A stretch of 64,000 nt of DNA from Dipylidium caninum (GCA_017562135.1 QEYB01001312.1:1674001-1738000), one strand, 5' to 3'. Shown: positions 1-13,498, counted from the first letter of the stretch. A program made the numbers and translations. Notes: a model not told the origin generated them from the letters alone.

Positions 1-88
1 GGGTGGAGGAGAGATGTTGCTACTACTGGCTAGAAGTTATCTCCATGTGTTTGCTGGGACGAGACAGTTAAAGCAATTTGCCTTTCAG

Positions 89-3000
89 GCACGAAAAGGT
101 GCACGGTAACGGTGGCGACAATCAACTGGTTGGAGGAGGTGCCGATACGCAAGGGTCTGCCGCGTTTCGTCAGTGTCTTCACGCCCGAAGGTGAGAAGGA
201 AGTGCTGAACGGGGCCCCGCGATTAGCTGCGTCGGTGTCGGGGACACCGGCAGAGGGTGAGGAAGAAGGCGCTGAAAAGACCTCCGTCATCACCGTTGAA
301 CCCGCACAGCATCTGGTCACACACGCGGGTCGCTGCGTCTGCACCGACGGCGAACTCAGGTGCTCTCGACCGGGTGAGTGCAGAGGCCCAAGGGCGTGGG
401 GATCCGGCACACACACGCCGAAGGCCTGCTCCACTTTGCAGGGAGCCCATAGACTCTTGGTTGTTGGCAAGCTCGCTCCCACACCATCGCACACACGAGT
501 TCAGGAGGAGTGGAGGACATCGCTTCTGTCCGTAGGACGGCTGATACTGCACCGCAGATGCCACGCAGGTCGGTCTGCCCCGCCGCCGGGGGAATATCAG
601 TTACCGGTGGTCGTAGGCGCCCACCCATCGCGTACGACTCCATTTCGTGTGTGCCTGGTCTCGAACATCATATGGGCGTGGACAGGCGGGTCACACCGCC
701 CAAAAAATCATGCCATCGCCTTCTCCGCCCCTCGCACTCCCGCACGTAGTCAGTTTAGACTGCAAACTGGTGTTCTCCTAATTCGCTTACTCCCTCAGCA
801 CGCCGTGAACCCAACTTTGCTGACTACTAAAACTACCCGATGGGTTAAAGTTCAACGCTCGGAGCTGGTTTTGTCCCCTTCCTCGTGCGCCATTGGCTGT
901 CTCTGCTTGTCTTGACTGATGGCGTTGGTGTCCAAGACGCAAACAGCTTTACTTAATAGCTCCCGCGGAGAGGCAGTGTGTACTCTGATTCCAAACGGAG
1001 CCTCGCTCGCCGTTGAGAGGCTTATGATGACCGCGTGGGACACCGCATGGGACACCGTGAGCGACCATTTTGGGCCCCAGCCCCGGCGATTATCCTCAAA
1101 AAACGACACTCGTCTTGATAGTCGCTTCTCCTTGCGGATTTCTTAAATAGGATGCAAAATGCTCCGTTTTAGGTCGGATTGCCAGGCCGCGGTTTTCGTC
1201 TCAATTTTACCCAATTTTAATATTTCGATTGTTACAGTTAAGCCCACTCCAAATTAGGAGGGAAAATGAAAACGTTAAAACACGCCCCTTCATTTAGATT
1301 GTTCCGGAAACTCCGTTACAACTTTTCCTTTTCCGCAGTGAAGCACACAAGTATAAGTTCAAAAGGGAACAGGTTTTGGAGGACAGCAACCAAGCGCATC
1401 ATTTAGTCCTCTTTTGTCCTCTCATTCTCACAGCAGTTGATAGTTTACGTCGGACACGAACGGCTTCCCCGTTCTCCTAACTCCAGCCCGACGCCGCAGC
1501 TACCACGGGTGTTTTTATCGTCCGGACTTGATGAGCACCCTGTGACAGAAGGGGACCGCACGGTCTCACGAAAACTCTGACGCTGAGGCAGACACGCCCG
1601 GCAAATGTGCCCCGCACAAGTGCATCCGCTGCCACGGTTACTTTCCCGTCGGGAGTATTTCGGTGGTCGTGGTGGAATGGCGGAGAAAATCACTCTCACT
1701 GCTGCCACTTAAGTGCCTCACGGTTAAAGCATTTTACCGGAAGATTTCCAACATTTTTCCGCCTTAGTGTCATCTTTCCTTTCCTTTGCATGTCATCAGT
1801 AAGCAGAGGCGAGGAAAACTCGGTCGACTGTCGCGTGTAGCCAAACCGTAGTGACAGGGAAAGCATCGCTTTCCCCGGAGATAGCACCAGTAATCGGCGC
1901 GTCCACTCATCTCCTGCTCTCCTTTGCATTCTGTTATTCTACTAACCTCACTTCCCCCCGAGTGGGGAAACTCGACCCATCCGTGGTAGGCGCTAACTGG
2001 CATCTCCTCCGTGCTTCCTAATGAATACTCCGAAACAAAGTCGCCTCGGCATGTTGGAATTCATTTATTTTAGATGACCGTTGCACGCAACAGGCCAAAG
2101 CTTTGAGGGTTTCGAGTGTAAAACCGAATGATTGGAACAAGGCGAGGCCTGCCAATGGACTACGCGCGGGCCACTTGCGAAGCGCTGTCCTGAACTCCAC
2201 AAGAAACCGTATAATCCACCGCACTGAAACTGATATTCAAATGTGTAGATACATCGTGTGCACGAGCGTAATTCGACTAGCGGATGTTTGACCAAGTGAA
2301 AGGCAACGCAGGGTTCAAAGGTGTCCACAGCACCTGAATGGGGGCGGGTTTTAACAGTTTGGTCGTCGGCAGTCTTATCCACTTTTCTTTTCTTTGTACG
2401 CGTTCCACGTTCCACTAGCCGGTGGACTCACGCAGTTGTGTGAAGTTGCGTGTTCCCTCGACCTCCCCACTCGAGGGGCCCGCAATGCTCGCGTCGAGTG
2501 ATGGCCACGGCATGGGGAGGGCGGAGGCGGGGGCGGGGGGGCACAAAAATCCCTGTCAATTGCAAGACACTCCGCAGTCGGACCTCAAAGTATGACACAG
2601 GGGGGTGGGGGCTTCTCACTGGTTAGGACCCATGCCTTTGGGCTACCTCATGAGAACGGGGCATAATTTGTAGTCCGACCACTGAAATTACAGTCGATCA
2701 CGAAGGGAGGAGGCCTGACAGACATGCACCCCAAATATCGTCTTCCTCTGCCGTCACTACGATTCGACGTTAACATAACGGAAAATGTAAAGTCACTAAT
2801 TTCCATAATGTGGTTTTCTGAGCATTTTCTTTTGGAAGCGTATAATCAACAGCAAAACGCAAAGAACTTAGAAGAAGTTAGTAGACTGTACAAGCATGGG
2901 TCGCCTCTCATTTGACGCCTTTGCACAGAAGCACTATCGGAGGGCGTAGGACCATTTTCGCTGATCGCAATCAAACTTTGCCATATTCTGCAATCAGGAA

Positions 3001-6000
3001 TTAAGAGGGCTCAGTCACTTAAAATACCGAGTTATACGGTATCGGATGCCACGTCGCCTAATTAGGTGCCTGCATGGCCTAATGGAGCAAATGGGGTTCC
3101 ACGACAGAATTTGAAGGCAAAGTTTTTCTCCTTCTGGCCTGAATCATCAGTCAAGTTGTTTTTTCTCTTCACAAAGTGGGGGAAAATTCTAACATCGGGG
3201 AAGAAATGGCCATAATCCCCAAAAGTGAAGGAAGGTTGTACCGAAACTCGGGACACGATGGAATTTTGAGCAATAATACAAGAAGGAAGCGTAAAGGAGG
3301 GGAGCCTTTTCGCCACAATATATTCGACTACACTGCGTTTGGAGGAGATGTGCACTCTCTAAACTAAAGACCGTGAAAAAATTCACTAACGTGAGGTAGG
3401 AATCGCAATTCACGAGTAAATATTAAAACTTTTTGACTATTCTTGACAAGCCTGTGGAGTACGCAATGATTAGCCGAGGAAGAACGGTTTGCGGGTGGTG
3501 TTCTGGGGTGGCGATGGACCAGAACTCGGCTCCACCAGCTTGGCGGTCAAATCGCGGAGGGAGAGTGAAGAAACTTTGCCAACTTAAACAGCATAGACTT
3601 GCCGAGTATGCGTAAGGAGGTCACAGTTCCACAATTCAAAGGAGATTTTATATTAAGCGGATAAGGTGGGAGTGAAAGCAGATGAATAGCTTGTAGTTGT
3701 CAAACGCAATCGTCCTAGTATGTGCACCGTTGTAGGTGCGGGCATATGGCACGACACGGACTGCTACTACTCCCACGGCCGTCAGGGCCGTTACTACGCG
3801 CGAGGGGAGCACTGGAAGGCGCACAACGACGAATGCTCCGACTGCCAGTGCCTCGAGGGCCGCCAGTACACGTGCACACGTACCCCCTGCAGCGCCCTCT
3901 TCCTCTGCCCTTCCGGCAAGGTGCCCGTCGCCGCGCCAGGTGACTGTTGCCCCTCAACCTGCGAGGACGCCGCTCAGAGTAACTCCTTCCCCATTTACTT
4001 CATTAAACGTCTTCCCAATTTATTGTCGCTCGTTGGTTTACGACACCCGAGGCAAGCATTATTCACATTCGTCTGCGTCCTCAGCCCTGGCAGCGCTTCG
4101 GACCTGCCACTAGAGGTAGAATACACTTCGGAACTTGATCAACTAATCATGTTTGTTCAGCGACACATCCACTGTGGAGGAAGTTCCTCGCCCACAACCA
4201 CTTTTGGGTTCATGTATTGGTTTGGCCCGTCATTTGGCACTTCACAGGCCGCGGCAACGGTGTCCTCGGCGCGAGAAATGAGTCAAACGCCTTGTGGATT
4301 AGTCGAAACGGCCTTAGACGGAAAGTTTTTTATTGTTCTGTGCAGTTTCCACTTCGAAGACATGTTTACTTCAAGTAGAGGCGTTACCTGAAAAAATTAA
4401 ACATCATAAGAACACAATATGCTCATCTCTCTACTCATTTCCACTTCAGTACACAGTATTTTTCAATCCGGTCGCAAGTGCGGTCTGATATCTCAGCTGC
4501 CACACAACCTGCCCAAGGCCCTGAGCCCACGGAGGTAACAAATCATCAGCGCACGAAAGCATAGGGGCAGGACACAGCAGACCACCACCACGAGAAATTC
4601 ACCTTAGACTATGGTCAAAACCGCACTTTCTTTAGTTCGGGGTTATACGCGCCGCATACGTCCTGATAGTTGTAAACTCAAAAATACGACGAAGATCCAC
4701 CAGCGTTCAAAAAACTGTAAAATGAGGCTATGCAGTCTGCGAAATAAGATCAATTAACTGCCAATCTCGCAATACGTTTATTCATTCCTCGAAGTAGCTA
4801 TAACCATGGCAGCTTGATGAGCAGTACGGCCACAGGAAAAAGTGCCTCACAAGAGTGAGTTTATCAGTGAAATCACAAACAGTTTATTCAAGTTCACTCA
4901 CACATGCCGATTGAAGGGGACGACCGTATTAACAATTTTGCAGATCACAAGGCTTTGCTTAATGCTACTTTGCTGCGAATAAATTTCCATTTACCGCATA
5001 ACTGAACAAAAGAACCTATTGTTTTTCAACTACAGTGCTTATATGGAGCAAAGTTTTAGTAACTTGGGTTTAATTTGTATAGGCGTTAATGATTTCAGTG
5101 GGATACTTGAAGAGGCTAAACCGAGAAATGACCTTAATATGGCAGATACTGGAGAGGAGGACTTCTACCATTCGCCACGCGAAATAGAGCAGGTCCCAGC
5201 AGAAAAGGAGCTAGAAATGCAGGAACCAGTACCTGAATGGACGCCGATCCTCACCAACGGGGGCAAGTGTAAGCCTCTGGGCGACCTGACGGCAACCACC
5301 GAGGTGACGTCCAACATCTTCCTGCCCTCCGAGAGCCTTGTGATCATCCGCCGCGCCTGCGTCAGCCTCAAATGCGTCTGCTCCTCTGAAGGCAACTGGG
5401 TGTGCGCGGACTACTGCATTCCCTGCCAGGGCGTGTCCACTCAAGGGACTGACGCCACCCCGAGAACCCTGCATCCGGTGCACCTCCGAACTTCCGACGG
5501 CTGCTGTCCCAAATGTGCGCCTCAATTGTTATTTAAGCATCCTCGGTAGAAGTATTCCCACCACTGCTTTCTCCTGGCTACAGGTTCTGCGGCTGGTGAC
5601 AAGGAGGAATCCGCGCACTTCGGTGAACGCTACTCCCTCGTCATCACTTGTTTCTTGGCTCTGCTCGCGCTGACACCTCTGTTTGTAATAATCGTCTGTT
5701 GCATCTGCCTCCGATACCGTCAGAAGTTGAAGAAGTTGCGCTCAAACGAGCACAATCAAACCAAATTTCATTTGGAAGACGAGCCACCTACACATTCTGC
5801 ACAGTCTAGCCTTGGTGTGCCACTGACAATCTCCACCAATGCGGAGGGCGTCTCGCCCCCGATTTGTCTTGATAAAGCGCCGCCAGTCTTTGGGGGGCGC
5901 GACAGTATCCACCAGTCACTACTTTTCGGTGCGAAGGTGGACGAGACTCCACTCACCTCTGTTAAGTCCTGGCGCCTCAGCGCCTCCTATTCCTGTATCC

Positions 6001-6497
6001 CCGACATCAAACATACCCAAGTCAGGCCAACCAACTGCAATTCTGAGGACAGTACTCCGAAAAATTCACTTCTTATGGCCACCCCCACCTCAAACAGCGG
6101 CAATGCCTCGTTCAAGGATTTGCAGAAGGTCGTTCTAACCCACACCCTCATAACTGACACTCCTTGTAGCAGCAGTCCCATGTCCTCGTCCTCGCCTCAG
6201 CTGGCAAAAGCCGAATACACCGCGACTGAGAGCCGTTCGGACTGGAGAAGACGCCTCAGAAGGAGCTACACCCAACCCCGGACACACTTCTTTCCACATG
6301 CATGGAAAGCGATGCTGTCAAAGTCAGCTGTGGCATCCCCATCCCTGTCAAAGGATTATGAAGTGATGCCTTTCTTTAGTGCTCTACACGCCCATCTCTC
6401 GAAAACTGGTTCAGCAGTTGTGGAGGCTCCAAATCAGATCATCAATGCTCGAAACTCCGCATCAATCGACCTTGCTATCATCTCTGAAGTTGTGTGA
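89..6497 (+). CDS. CRIM1: CRIM1-like transmembrane VWC-domain protein (3' part)
   Basis: Four exons are resolved: 89-373, 3736-3978, 5083-5514 and 5584-6497 (stop at 6497). All join in frame, and every internal junction is phase 1. The 5' end lies outside the window, since exon 89 opens after a tttcag acceptor. Exon 89-373 ends with a cysteine-containing piece (RCVCTDGELRC). Exon 3736-3978 encodes a near-complete VWC module (CxxCxC, then CC..C at the end), and exon 5083-5514 a divergent VWC-like module ending DGCCPKC. Exon 5584-6497 encodes one hydrophobic segment (around ALLALTPLFVIIVCC), a basic stop-transfer (RYRQKLKKLR) and a Ser/Thr-rich cytoplasmic tail of roughly 250 residues. In known families, membrane-anchored multi-VWC proteins of the CRIM1 type bind BMP ligands at the cell surface. 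The tail looks longer than the vertebrate one. Other membrane VWC proteins cannot be excluded without the N-terminal IGFBP and antistasin parts. Confidence 0.68.
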
Positions 6498-6926
6498 TCT
6501 CATCGAGGTAGTGTAGGGAGGAGATACGGGAGGAAAGAGCAGTTGATTGTCAACTTCCACTCCAACTTCACATTCTCCCCTGAATACTAGTCGCATTTCT
6601 AAACAGCACTCACAATTACACACAAACTCCACCACACCATATGATTCTATTTTTTTGTTTCACCTACATACCGTTTCTCATAATACGATTGAGGCTAAAG
6701 GATTGTCGGAGGAAAAGAGACACGGTAGCAGCCAAATATGTGGTCACAGCACAAGAACTGTCTTTACGTCAGTACGCTCATGGCAAAGCAACGGTCTCCA
6801 TCCCCACTCCCTGCATCAAGATCCACACACATGCGAAAAAAAATGATGCGACAACGTACTCTCGTCAGTCTTATCTTTATTGTTGAGGCGTAAAAAAGTC
6901 TGGCAGGCATGGTGCTCCGAGGTGTC
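6498..6926. other. Tail-to-tail 3' UTR interval between CRIM1-like and MGME1-like genes
   Basis: About 430 nt separate the two convergent stop codons. No coding exon was seen here. The minus-strand gene has a clear AATAAA in this interval. No clear plus-strand AATAAA was seen before the last MGME1 exon, so the CRIM1-like 3' UTR may overlap the MGME1 gene. Confidence 0.6.
6876..6881 (-). terminator. Polyadenylation signal AATAAA for MGME1-like gene
   Basis: The plus strand reads tttatt here, so the minus strand reads AATAAA, about 46 nt downstream of the MGME1-like stop codon. Position and sequence fit a canonical poly(A) signal. Confidence 0.6.
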
Positions 6927-9604
6927 TCACGAACTCCCTGATCGGATGGACTCGTAGTAGGTCTCCACTCGACTGCACCACATCTGGAAGTAGTGTTCTA
7001 AGGTCTCTTCGTTGAGAATCAACAAGTCGGCCGGATAGCCGTCTGCATACGCGTAAGCAATCAAGCCCTGACGAACCTTTTGAGGAGAACAGGAAGGAGG
7101 CTTTAAGAATGTTTGGCAAAATACGTCTCTCGTTCAGGGAGATGGTCAAGCCCATTCCCTCTCCTCTTCATATTCTGTGATGCATTGCTAAATTTATTCG
7201 ACTGTTCTTACTTCCAGTAAGGTTACTTCCAACGCAAGTTACTTCCAATGCTGACTACAACAGTATCGACTGGTGGATGCGTTTGTCAAAAGAGTGATTC
7301 GTCCCAACACTAATAAATTTGGGGGCGAAGGGGATGCAAAGAAGCGTTAACAAGATTCCTACACATTTAGCGTAATTGCTGAATTATCTGTTTGACGGTT
7401 GTAGTCGTAGACCGATTTGCCGCAACTACATAAATAACATTGGTCCTCAAGTTTGGGACTTTTCAGCTATATGAGCTCTGTGGCTTATGCTGAAGCGGCT
7501 TTCCATGAAATGAAAAGGAGCCTTATGTTGCTTAATCAAAAAACAAAGGTACCAGGCAAAGATCAAAAAGACGAAACATGAGGGAAGTAGACTAGTGACA
7601 ATCGTCAAATCTCGTGGTATAGTCTTGAACCATCTCTCAAGCGAGGAGCAGTAGGAGTCGTACAAACGTCCCGAAAAGGGAGAGGGACAAAAGGATTGTA
7701 AGGAAAATAGTCACAACCTTTTGAATGTGAGTAGACTGGATTTCATAAATCAGGTCAACGGGTTCTATTCTTAAGTAAAGTATAAGAAAGAGAGGAAAAT
7801 CAGTGACTTATGAAGCAGTGAATTACATCAACCTTACATGTCTGGACTGTCTATTTTATCTATTAAACCTCTGAAAATAAAATTATTGGAAGAATGATAG
7901 CAATTTGATTTATAAATAAACTGCCCCGAAATCCTACAAGGCAAAATGATTTGTTCCTTTTCCTTTTCCTCAAGTTAGGTGTTCAGTATAAATTTAAACA
8001 GTCGACTCTTAATGAAATTTACTGATAATTCACAGTAAGTACTGAGAAGACCCCTATACTTGGCCTTTAAATATCCTCCCAGACAAAAATACCTGAGGCA
8101 ACTCCGGCAGACGCGTGATATTGTAAGCTGCAGTGTAGGCGGCGACTTGAAGAGGCGCATCGTAAGCCTTCTCCAAACTCGTCACTCGTTTACTCTCGTG
8201 TACAGTCTTCCATTCCGCGAGTACGAAAGCGTCAGTCTCCGTCCTGTATCCGAAGGAAGAAGGCTCTTAATCAAGCCGTTATTCAAATTTGCCTTTCATC
8301 GAATACAATACCTTAATCTACGCAAAAGGAGACATTTTCCAGTAGCTAATGATACATAAATACAATGACAAGGTTTCACTAACAATGAGGAGTGTTCACT
8401 CTGTCAAGATCTGAACTTACTATGAGATAATGTTCAACTACCTAAATAATCGTTTAGCTCACTTTAAGAGTTTACACACTTAAGAGATTTGTGGGAGGAA
8501 TATTTTATGCAGTAGGGGAACTAAAGGGAAGAAATATTCAAGGCGATGACTTTAATTTACTTCCGTTTATAAACGAGAGTTATGATTAAATAATGGGAAA
8601 AACTGGAGAACGGTTACGACATCGTACTCATTGAAGTAATTTCGAGGTCGATCGCGGGTCAACGTTTACCTATCTCGACTAAATCAGAGCTAGTCTGCTC
8701 AAATCATGACTTTAAATCAGTAAAATAATTGATGCCGCACACGATACTGTACACGGTTCTTTATTCTAAGTAATACTAAAATTATTCCGACGTCTCCTTT
8801 TATTTTGCAAACGGTTCGCGAAGGTTAAATAATCTACTTCCTTCAAGAGGTTCGCGAAGGTTAAATAATCTACTTCCTTCAAGAGGAACGCCTAAAAGCG
8901 AGACAGAGGAGCCACTATAACTCCTCACTTGAAACTGTTTATGCTATCAAAGCGACCTCTGTAGCGCAGAGTTGGGTGACAACATTCCTGTTCGACAAAA
9001 TGAGTTGCCGTCACGTGATTTAAAATACTCTCCAGACTTTGTATGTAACCGTTGATCGGTTCGTCAAATTCATCGATCCGTTTTTCTTTCAGGAGGACAT
9101 CGCAAATTGCTTGGTGTACATCTTTGCCAAGGCCCTTTAGTTCTTGAATCAGAAACACAGACAAAATGAACAGACCAAAAAGAATAAACGGAAACTAGTG
9201 GCACCAAAGTAGACTAGACAGAAAACAAATAATGGAAACAATTGCGCAGGTTAGGGAATTTGAAGTAATTAGGGAGCTGAGGTGTACACTATTTACCAGA
9301 TCCCAACAATAAAGCCGAAAGAAAATTTAAAAAGAGTTAGCTTACGAGTGACATATTCATTAAACTTTTGATCACCCATTTCCTTCCGCATCTTTTGTTG
9401 CCAATTCCGAAGAATAATTGCGTTTTCAACAGGCATTGTCTTATTGATTATAGTTGAAACAGTGGGAAATTTTCGTGACATATACGTAGAGTCATCTGGC
9501 GCAAATGAGCCGGGCCCATCAAAAATCGAGATGAGGCGAACGGTTTGGAGACCAAGTAAAGGATTAGCAGTCCAGAATAGGAATTTGCTTGAGTTAACTA
9601 TCAT
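6927..9604 (-). CDS. MGME1: Mitochondrial genome maintenance exonuclease 1-like
   Basis: Four exons on the minus strand join in frame: 9604-9346, 9142-8929, 8243-8093 and 7076-6927 (stop). Together they give about 257 aa. MGME1 is a PD-(D/E)XK single-strand exonuclease that trims mtDNA replication flaps. Recognition rests on co-linear motifs: [13 protein letters not shown] near residue 46, [16 protein letters not shown] (His96), RGRFDSI (Asp152), AEWKT (Glu168 and Lys170), [13 protein letters not shown], and a C-terminal part ending near [11 protein letters not shown]. His, Asp and the (D/E)xK pair match the known active-site pattern. The position that is Asp in the human enzyme is Glu here, which the motif allows. 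The N-terminus is short compared with vertebrate MGME1 and begins with a hydrophobic/basic stretch that could target mitochondria. An extra upstream exon is possible, because a usable acceptor (ttgtag) lies just before the chosen ATG. Confidence 0.85.
7206..7250. repeat. Short tandem repeat with core ttacttcca, three copies
   Basis: Three spaced copies of a ttacttcca core occur at roughly 17-18 bp intervals inside the last MGME1 intron. No function is evident. Confidence 0.5.
8813..8886. repeat. Perfect 36-bp tandem duplication
   Basis: The unit starting ggttcgcgaaggttaaat is repeated exactly twice with a 36-bp period. It lies in the second MGME1 intron about 40 bp past the donor of exon 9142-8929. 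Perfect identity suggests a recent duplication. Confidence 0.9.
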
Positions 9605-11669
9605 GCTAAGCAGATCTACAACATTGGAACAGTAAGCAACCACTGCGGCATAAGGCAGTCGGGGGTAAAAGAACTTTAGCAAAACAAAGTGAAGCTGATT
9701 TTGTCAGTAAAATTTTAATTATTTTGTATTGCGATTGACGTGTAAGCCGAGAATATGAGTTGCTCCATTCGCAAAAAAGCTCACTAAACAGAGTGAAAAA
9801 AACATATTTACACGTATTACGATGTATATGTCTCTGAAAATTAACAGTTACTAAAAAGTGTGATGTGACCAAAACTAGACTTAAGTCGGCTGGACTTTCT
9901 TATCAACTAACCAATAGCAAATCAGGCTGCCATATTTGAAAACTTGCCAAGGTCAACCGCAATTTAGATACAATTGTAAAAGGCCTTTGATATTTCCATA
10001 TAACACGTTTTAGCATTACCCATCAGTGATAATATAATTAAACATTATGTTACAAAAAGAGTATTTTATGGCAATAACACAGTTGGGTTTGTAAGAAGAG
10101 GACTAACTAGTTGCGGTAAATGCAAAAGAAGGATCTATAATTATCCCACTTACTAACATTTCATTTAAAATAGATTGACTACTTCCATTTGACTAGAGCT
10201 ATATTGGGTTACTGTACCATTGTGGGGCCAAAACTTCTCCCTACTTTAATGTGTCGTTATAGGCGTTTCGTGCTCTCAGCCTGCAGCAGTCACAAAGTTA
10301 CTTCAATTTGAATAAAACTGTGTAAGCTGTCAATATCGGCTACAACTTTTCATCTCTGTATCATGATGGTTAATTTCATCCGGTCTAGTACCATTTTGAT
10401 CCCTATCTCCCACTTTACGATTTCATTAGAAGCCGATATGACTTGAACCTTGTGGAAAGTTTTGTTTGCATATGGCCACGATCTTATTAAGTTTCCCTGT
10501 TCCTTTTGTGCACTAACACATTTTCCTCTGTAAGAGAAAAATGGGCAAGAAGACGGCCCTTTGGTCCTTGTTGAGAAATATTTTTAGATATTCGTCTGGA
10601 GAGCCTATTGATGTGTGGAGGAGGAATGCTTATGTTTGGGGGTGACAAATTGATAACGATACCGTTATAAGGTGGCGCGAATGCTTGCTCACATTTGTCC
10701 ATCTTAGATCTCGGTTCTCAATTTATTACAAATCCGGATTCTTCATTTTCAATAGAATCCTACCAATTTTGTCTTGTTTCTCTCATACCCCCTTCCATTT
10801 GCCTTCTAACCTTGATTTCTGTTTGGAGACTAGGCAGAAATTAAAATTCAACGGGGCATTTTAATGTGTTTTTAAAACATATATTGCATCTCTAATTTCC
10901 CCTCATAAACACAATGTTGAAAACGATTTCGGTTTCTTGGATTGACGGTTGTCCATTTATACGGATTCCTGAAAAGTTAAATTCCCAGAAAGACAAACTT
11001 ATAATCGTAAGAAAAAGACTCAGATTAAGTATGTGTAGTGGGGAAGATGTTAAATATACGATTCGTGTGGACACCAGAGGCAGTCGTTTGACGTTGTTCC
11101 TTCGTCTCTCCATCGAGTTATTTGCTCCCAGGCTTAAGTGGCAACTATTTGTCATCCTAACAGTCATGGGAACTATCCTGAGAAGTCAGTACACGGCAGC
11201 AGTATATCACTAAAGTACAAATTAATTAAATAAATGTGACTTCGAGGGGAGGAGGTGCCAATGTTGAATGAAAGTAGGACTGTTTCTATGGTTGGCCACT
11301 CGAAGGAAAGAAAGTTTTCGCTGGATTACATTAATTACGGCCACGCTTGCAGGAACTTTAGTCTTTATCTACTAAAAGTGACGAGTGCATCACAGAATAG
11401 ATACAAATTATAAACATGATGGGGGCTCATAACATCATGAGATATTTATTGTCTTGTACCTGTACTTCCACAATTACTTTGGTCTTTTTATTCTCAACAT
11501 GCACACTACGTAAATAATTGACTTTAAATTGTGGTTGTGGAGAAGTCAGCGATTTTTTAGTGAGGCAGCACACTACAGCGAAATGGCGAAAAAGTCTTAG
11601 TGACACGTAGGGGTAAGAAGTGGTGTTACGTGGACTCAGGAAGCAATCCGTACAAAAAGAGCACAAAGC

Positions 11670-11995
11670 GGTATTATGAACTGCCTCTGTACAAAGAATG
11701 GGATGTCGTCTGCATGTTCCACTGGTCACTCCGATGGCCGCTTCGTGGGCGCAGCAAAGAGTATCTGGAATGGCTCCCCTGGAGCTTGTTCCACCAACAG
11801 TGCTGGTAGAGATGGGAAAAGGGAAGACGTTAACGGTGGAGGCAATTGTGTCGCATGTATGGGGAGCCCTTCACTGTATTGCCATGCGCACCAGGTGCCA
11901 GCCTCGCTCCTTCCTCGCTCAAACCTCCTTTGTCTCCCTCGTTTGTGTGAGCCGCTGGTATCCGTCCGACGAATTCATAATTCCTTTCCACTTTA
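11670..11995 (+). repeat. Dispersed repeat copy 1
   Basis: This segment is recognisably similar to 20410-20912. Shared blocks are gtcactccgatggccgc, a cgcagca block, an aac.gtgg.ggc..ttg.rtcgcat block, a ttgccatgc..accagg/caacagg block, and a terminal attcataat..c.ttccac block. Copies are diverged and this one is shorter. It is probably an old non-autonomous mobile element; class undetermined. Confidence 0.55.
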
Positions 11996-13498
11996 ACTGA
12001 CGACGTTGCGACAGATCAGAGATTTTCATGGTCGAATTCATTTAATCCTCACGTGCTCGGTGAAACATCTCCAACCGGCCTGTCCGACAATTTGGCATTG
12101 TAAAAGCATTCGAGAGCATACAACTAAATCGTACGAAACTGAAATACACCATGGAGTGCTTAGCGGAGTGTCACTTTGTACTCCCAACTTCATTTTGCGC
12201 ATCAACTACTTGAGCCCGACGATTCACCATCATGGTTTTTGCCTCGTGTCTGCGTTTAAAAGCAGCCGCCTAATGCTTTTCCTCCTTTTTTGAGGCAAGA
12301 CAGCGAATGAGTGTGAAGTGCTTTTTTTCGATATTTTGATTGGGATTTTCTCCTCCCTCAACGCTAAACGAAATCTTAAAAGTAAGGGAAACTCTGAATA
12401 AACGATAAAAAACTAATCTTCTGACTATTGCTTAAAAATAGAAATATCGAAATAAATAGACGGTTCCAGAAGATGAATTTTCCTTTTTTTATCTCGAACG
12501 GCCATTTACAGGCCCTGGTGCCAGCGTAGAGGTCGCACATAACCCCATAAATGCATCTTTTCGAAGCAAAGAAAACGCCTCACTGCGATGCGTCTTCCAT
12601 CATATTTGAGTTAAAAGCGCACGAAATTTGTCCTACGGTGGCCTCTGTGAATAACTGGCTGTCTTTAACTCGTCCATACGCTAAGAGTGTCAGGAACAGG
12701 CGCATTCCTAATTTGAAATATCCCCAAGTCCTCCCGCGAGATTACTTGAAAGGAATTCAGTAAGATGTGAAGGAAACGAGCTTTTACCTCTTCTCCGCAA
12801 TCCCATCTTCCCCGAGAATGTGGCACTTTCGTGGTAACCGCAGGGAGTAACGCAGATGCTCCGGATAGGCCCACGGCTTCATGCACAGCCCATGTGTCCA
12901 AAGTCCCCCGTGAGTGCCTCCTGGAAGCCCTGCGGGCAGGCGCACCTCTCCGCTGGCCATTATTCGCATCCGCCGTCGGTGTCACGTGCGCCAAACGCCA
13001 GGTCAACTGCGTGGGCAGGCGGAGGCAGGCGTCGAGGCGAGACGAGGCGAGGCGATCACGGCGTCTTGAGGCTTCCTTCGAGCAGAAGCAGGGCAAACGG
13101 AAGGCAGGAGAATTTTTCTTCCCCTTAAGAGAGGTGGACGAGGTTGGGCCACGATCCAGAGGCGGCAGTCTGTTGAGATGAGAAAAAATTGTGCGTATTA
13201 TGAGTCCGTGTGTCTTAATGCCCTTCACATTGTAGAAATTCTAGCAAAGTGCCGGTCCCTGGTGAGGGATTCCCAAAATTTCCCCTAATAAATCTCTTAT
13301 CCTCGTCGCGGAGAATGAGTGGGAAACGCAAGTGTAACTTTTAAATATTGCAGTGGGTAATATTTGCTGAAAACATTTTCCAGAGAGGAAAATTTATTTA
13401 GCAAGGCCAGCAATATGGGGTTAATTAATCTTTCATTGCAAGTGGTCGCCAACTGTCTTCCTCCTCGATGAGGTGGTGGTTGGAAGGAAGACGCCTCG

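Noticed and set aside
112..915. Long plus-strand frame read as one protein
   Set aside because: Only the part up to 373 is coding; a GTGAGT donor follows and the remainder is intron read-through.
11460..11530. Possible minus-strand exon (donor CAG|GTACAA)
   Set aside because: Very short, no recognised product, no partner exon; too weak to list.
12665..13228. 187-codon minus-strand open frame
   Set aside because: Arg/Ser-rich GC-driven frame overlapping open frames on the other strand; no domain or splice support.
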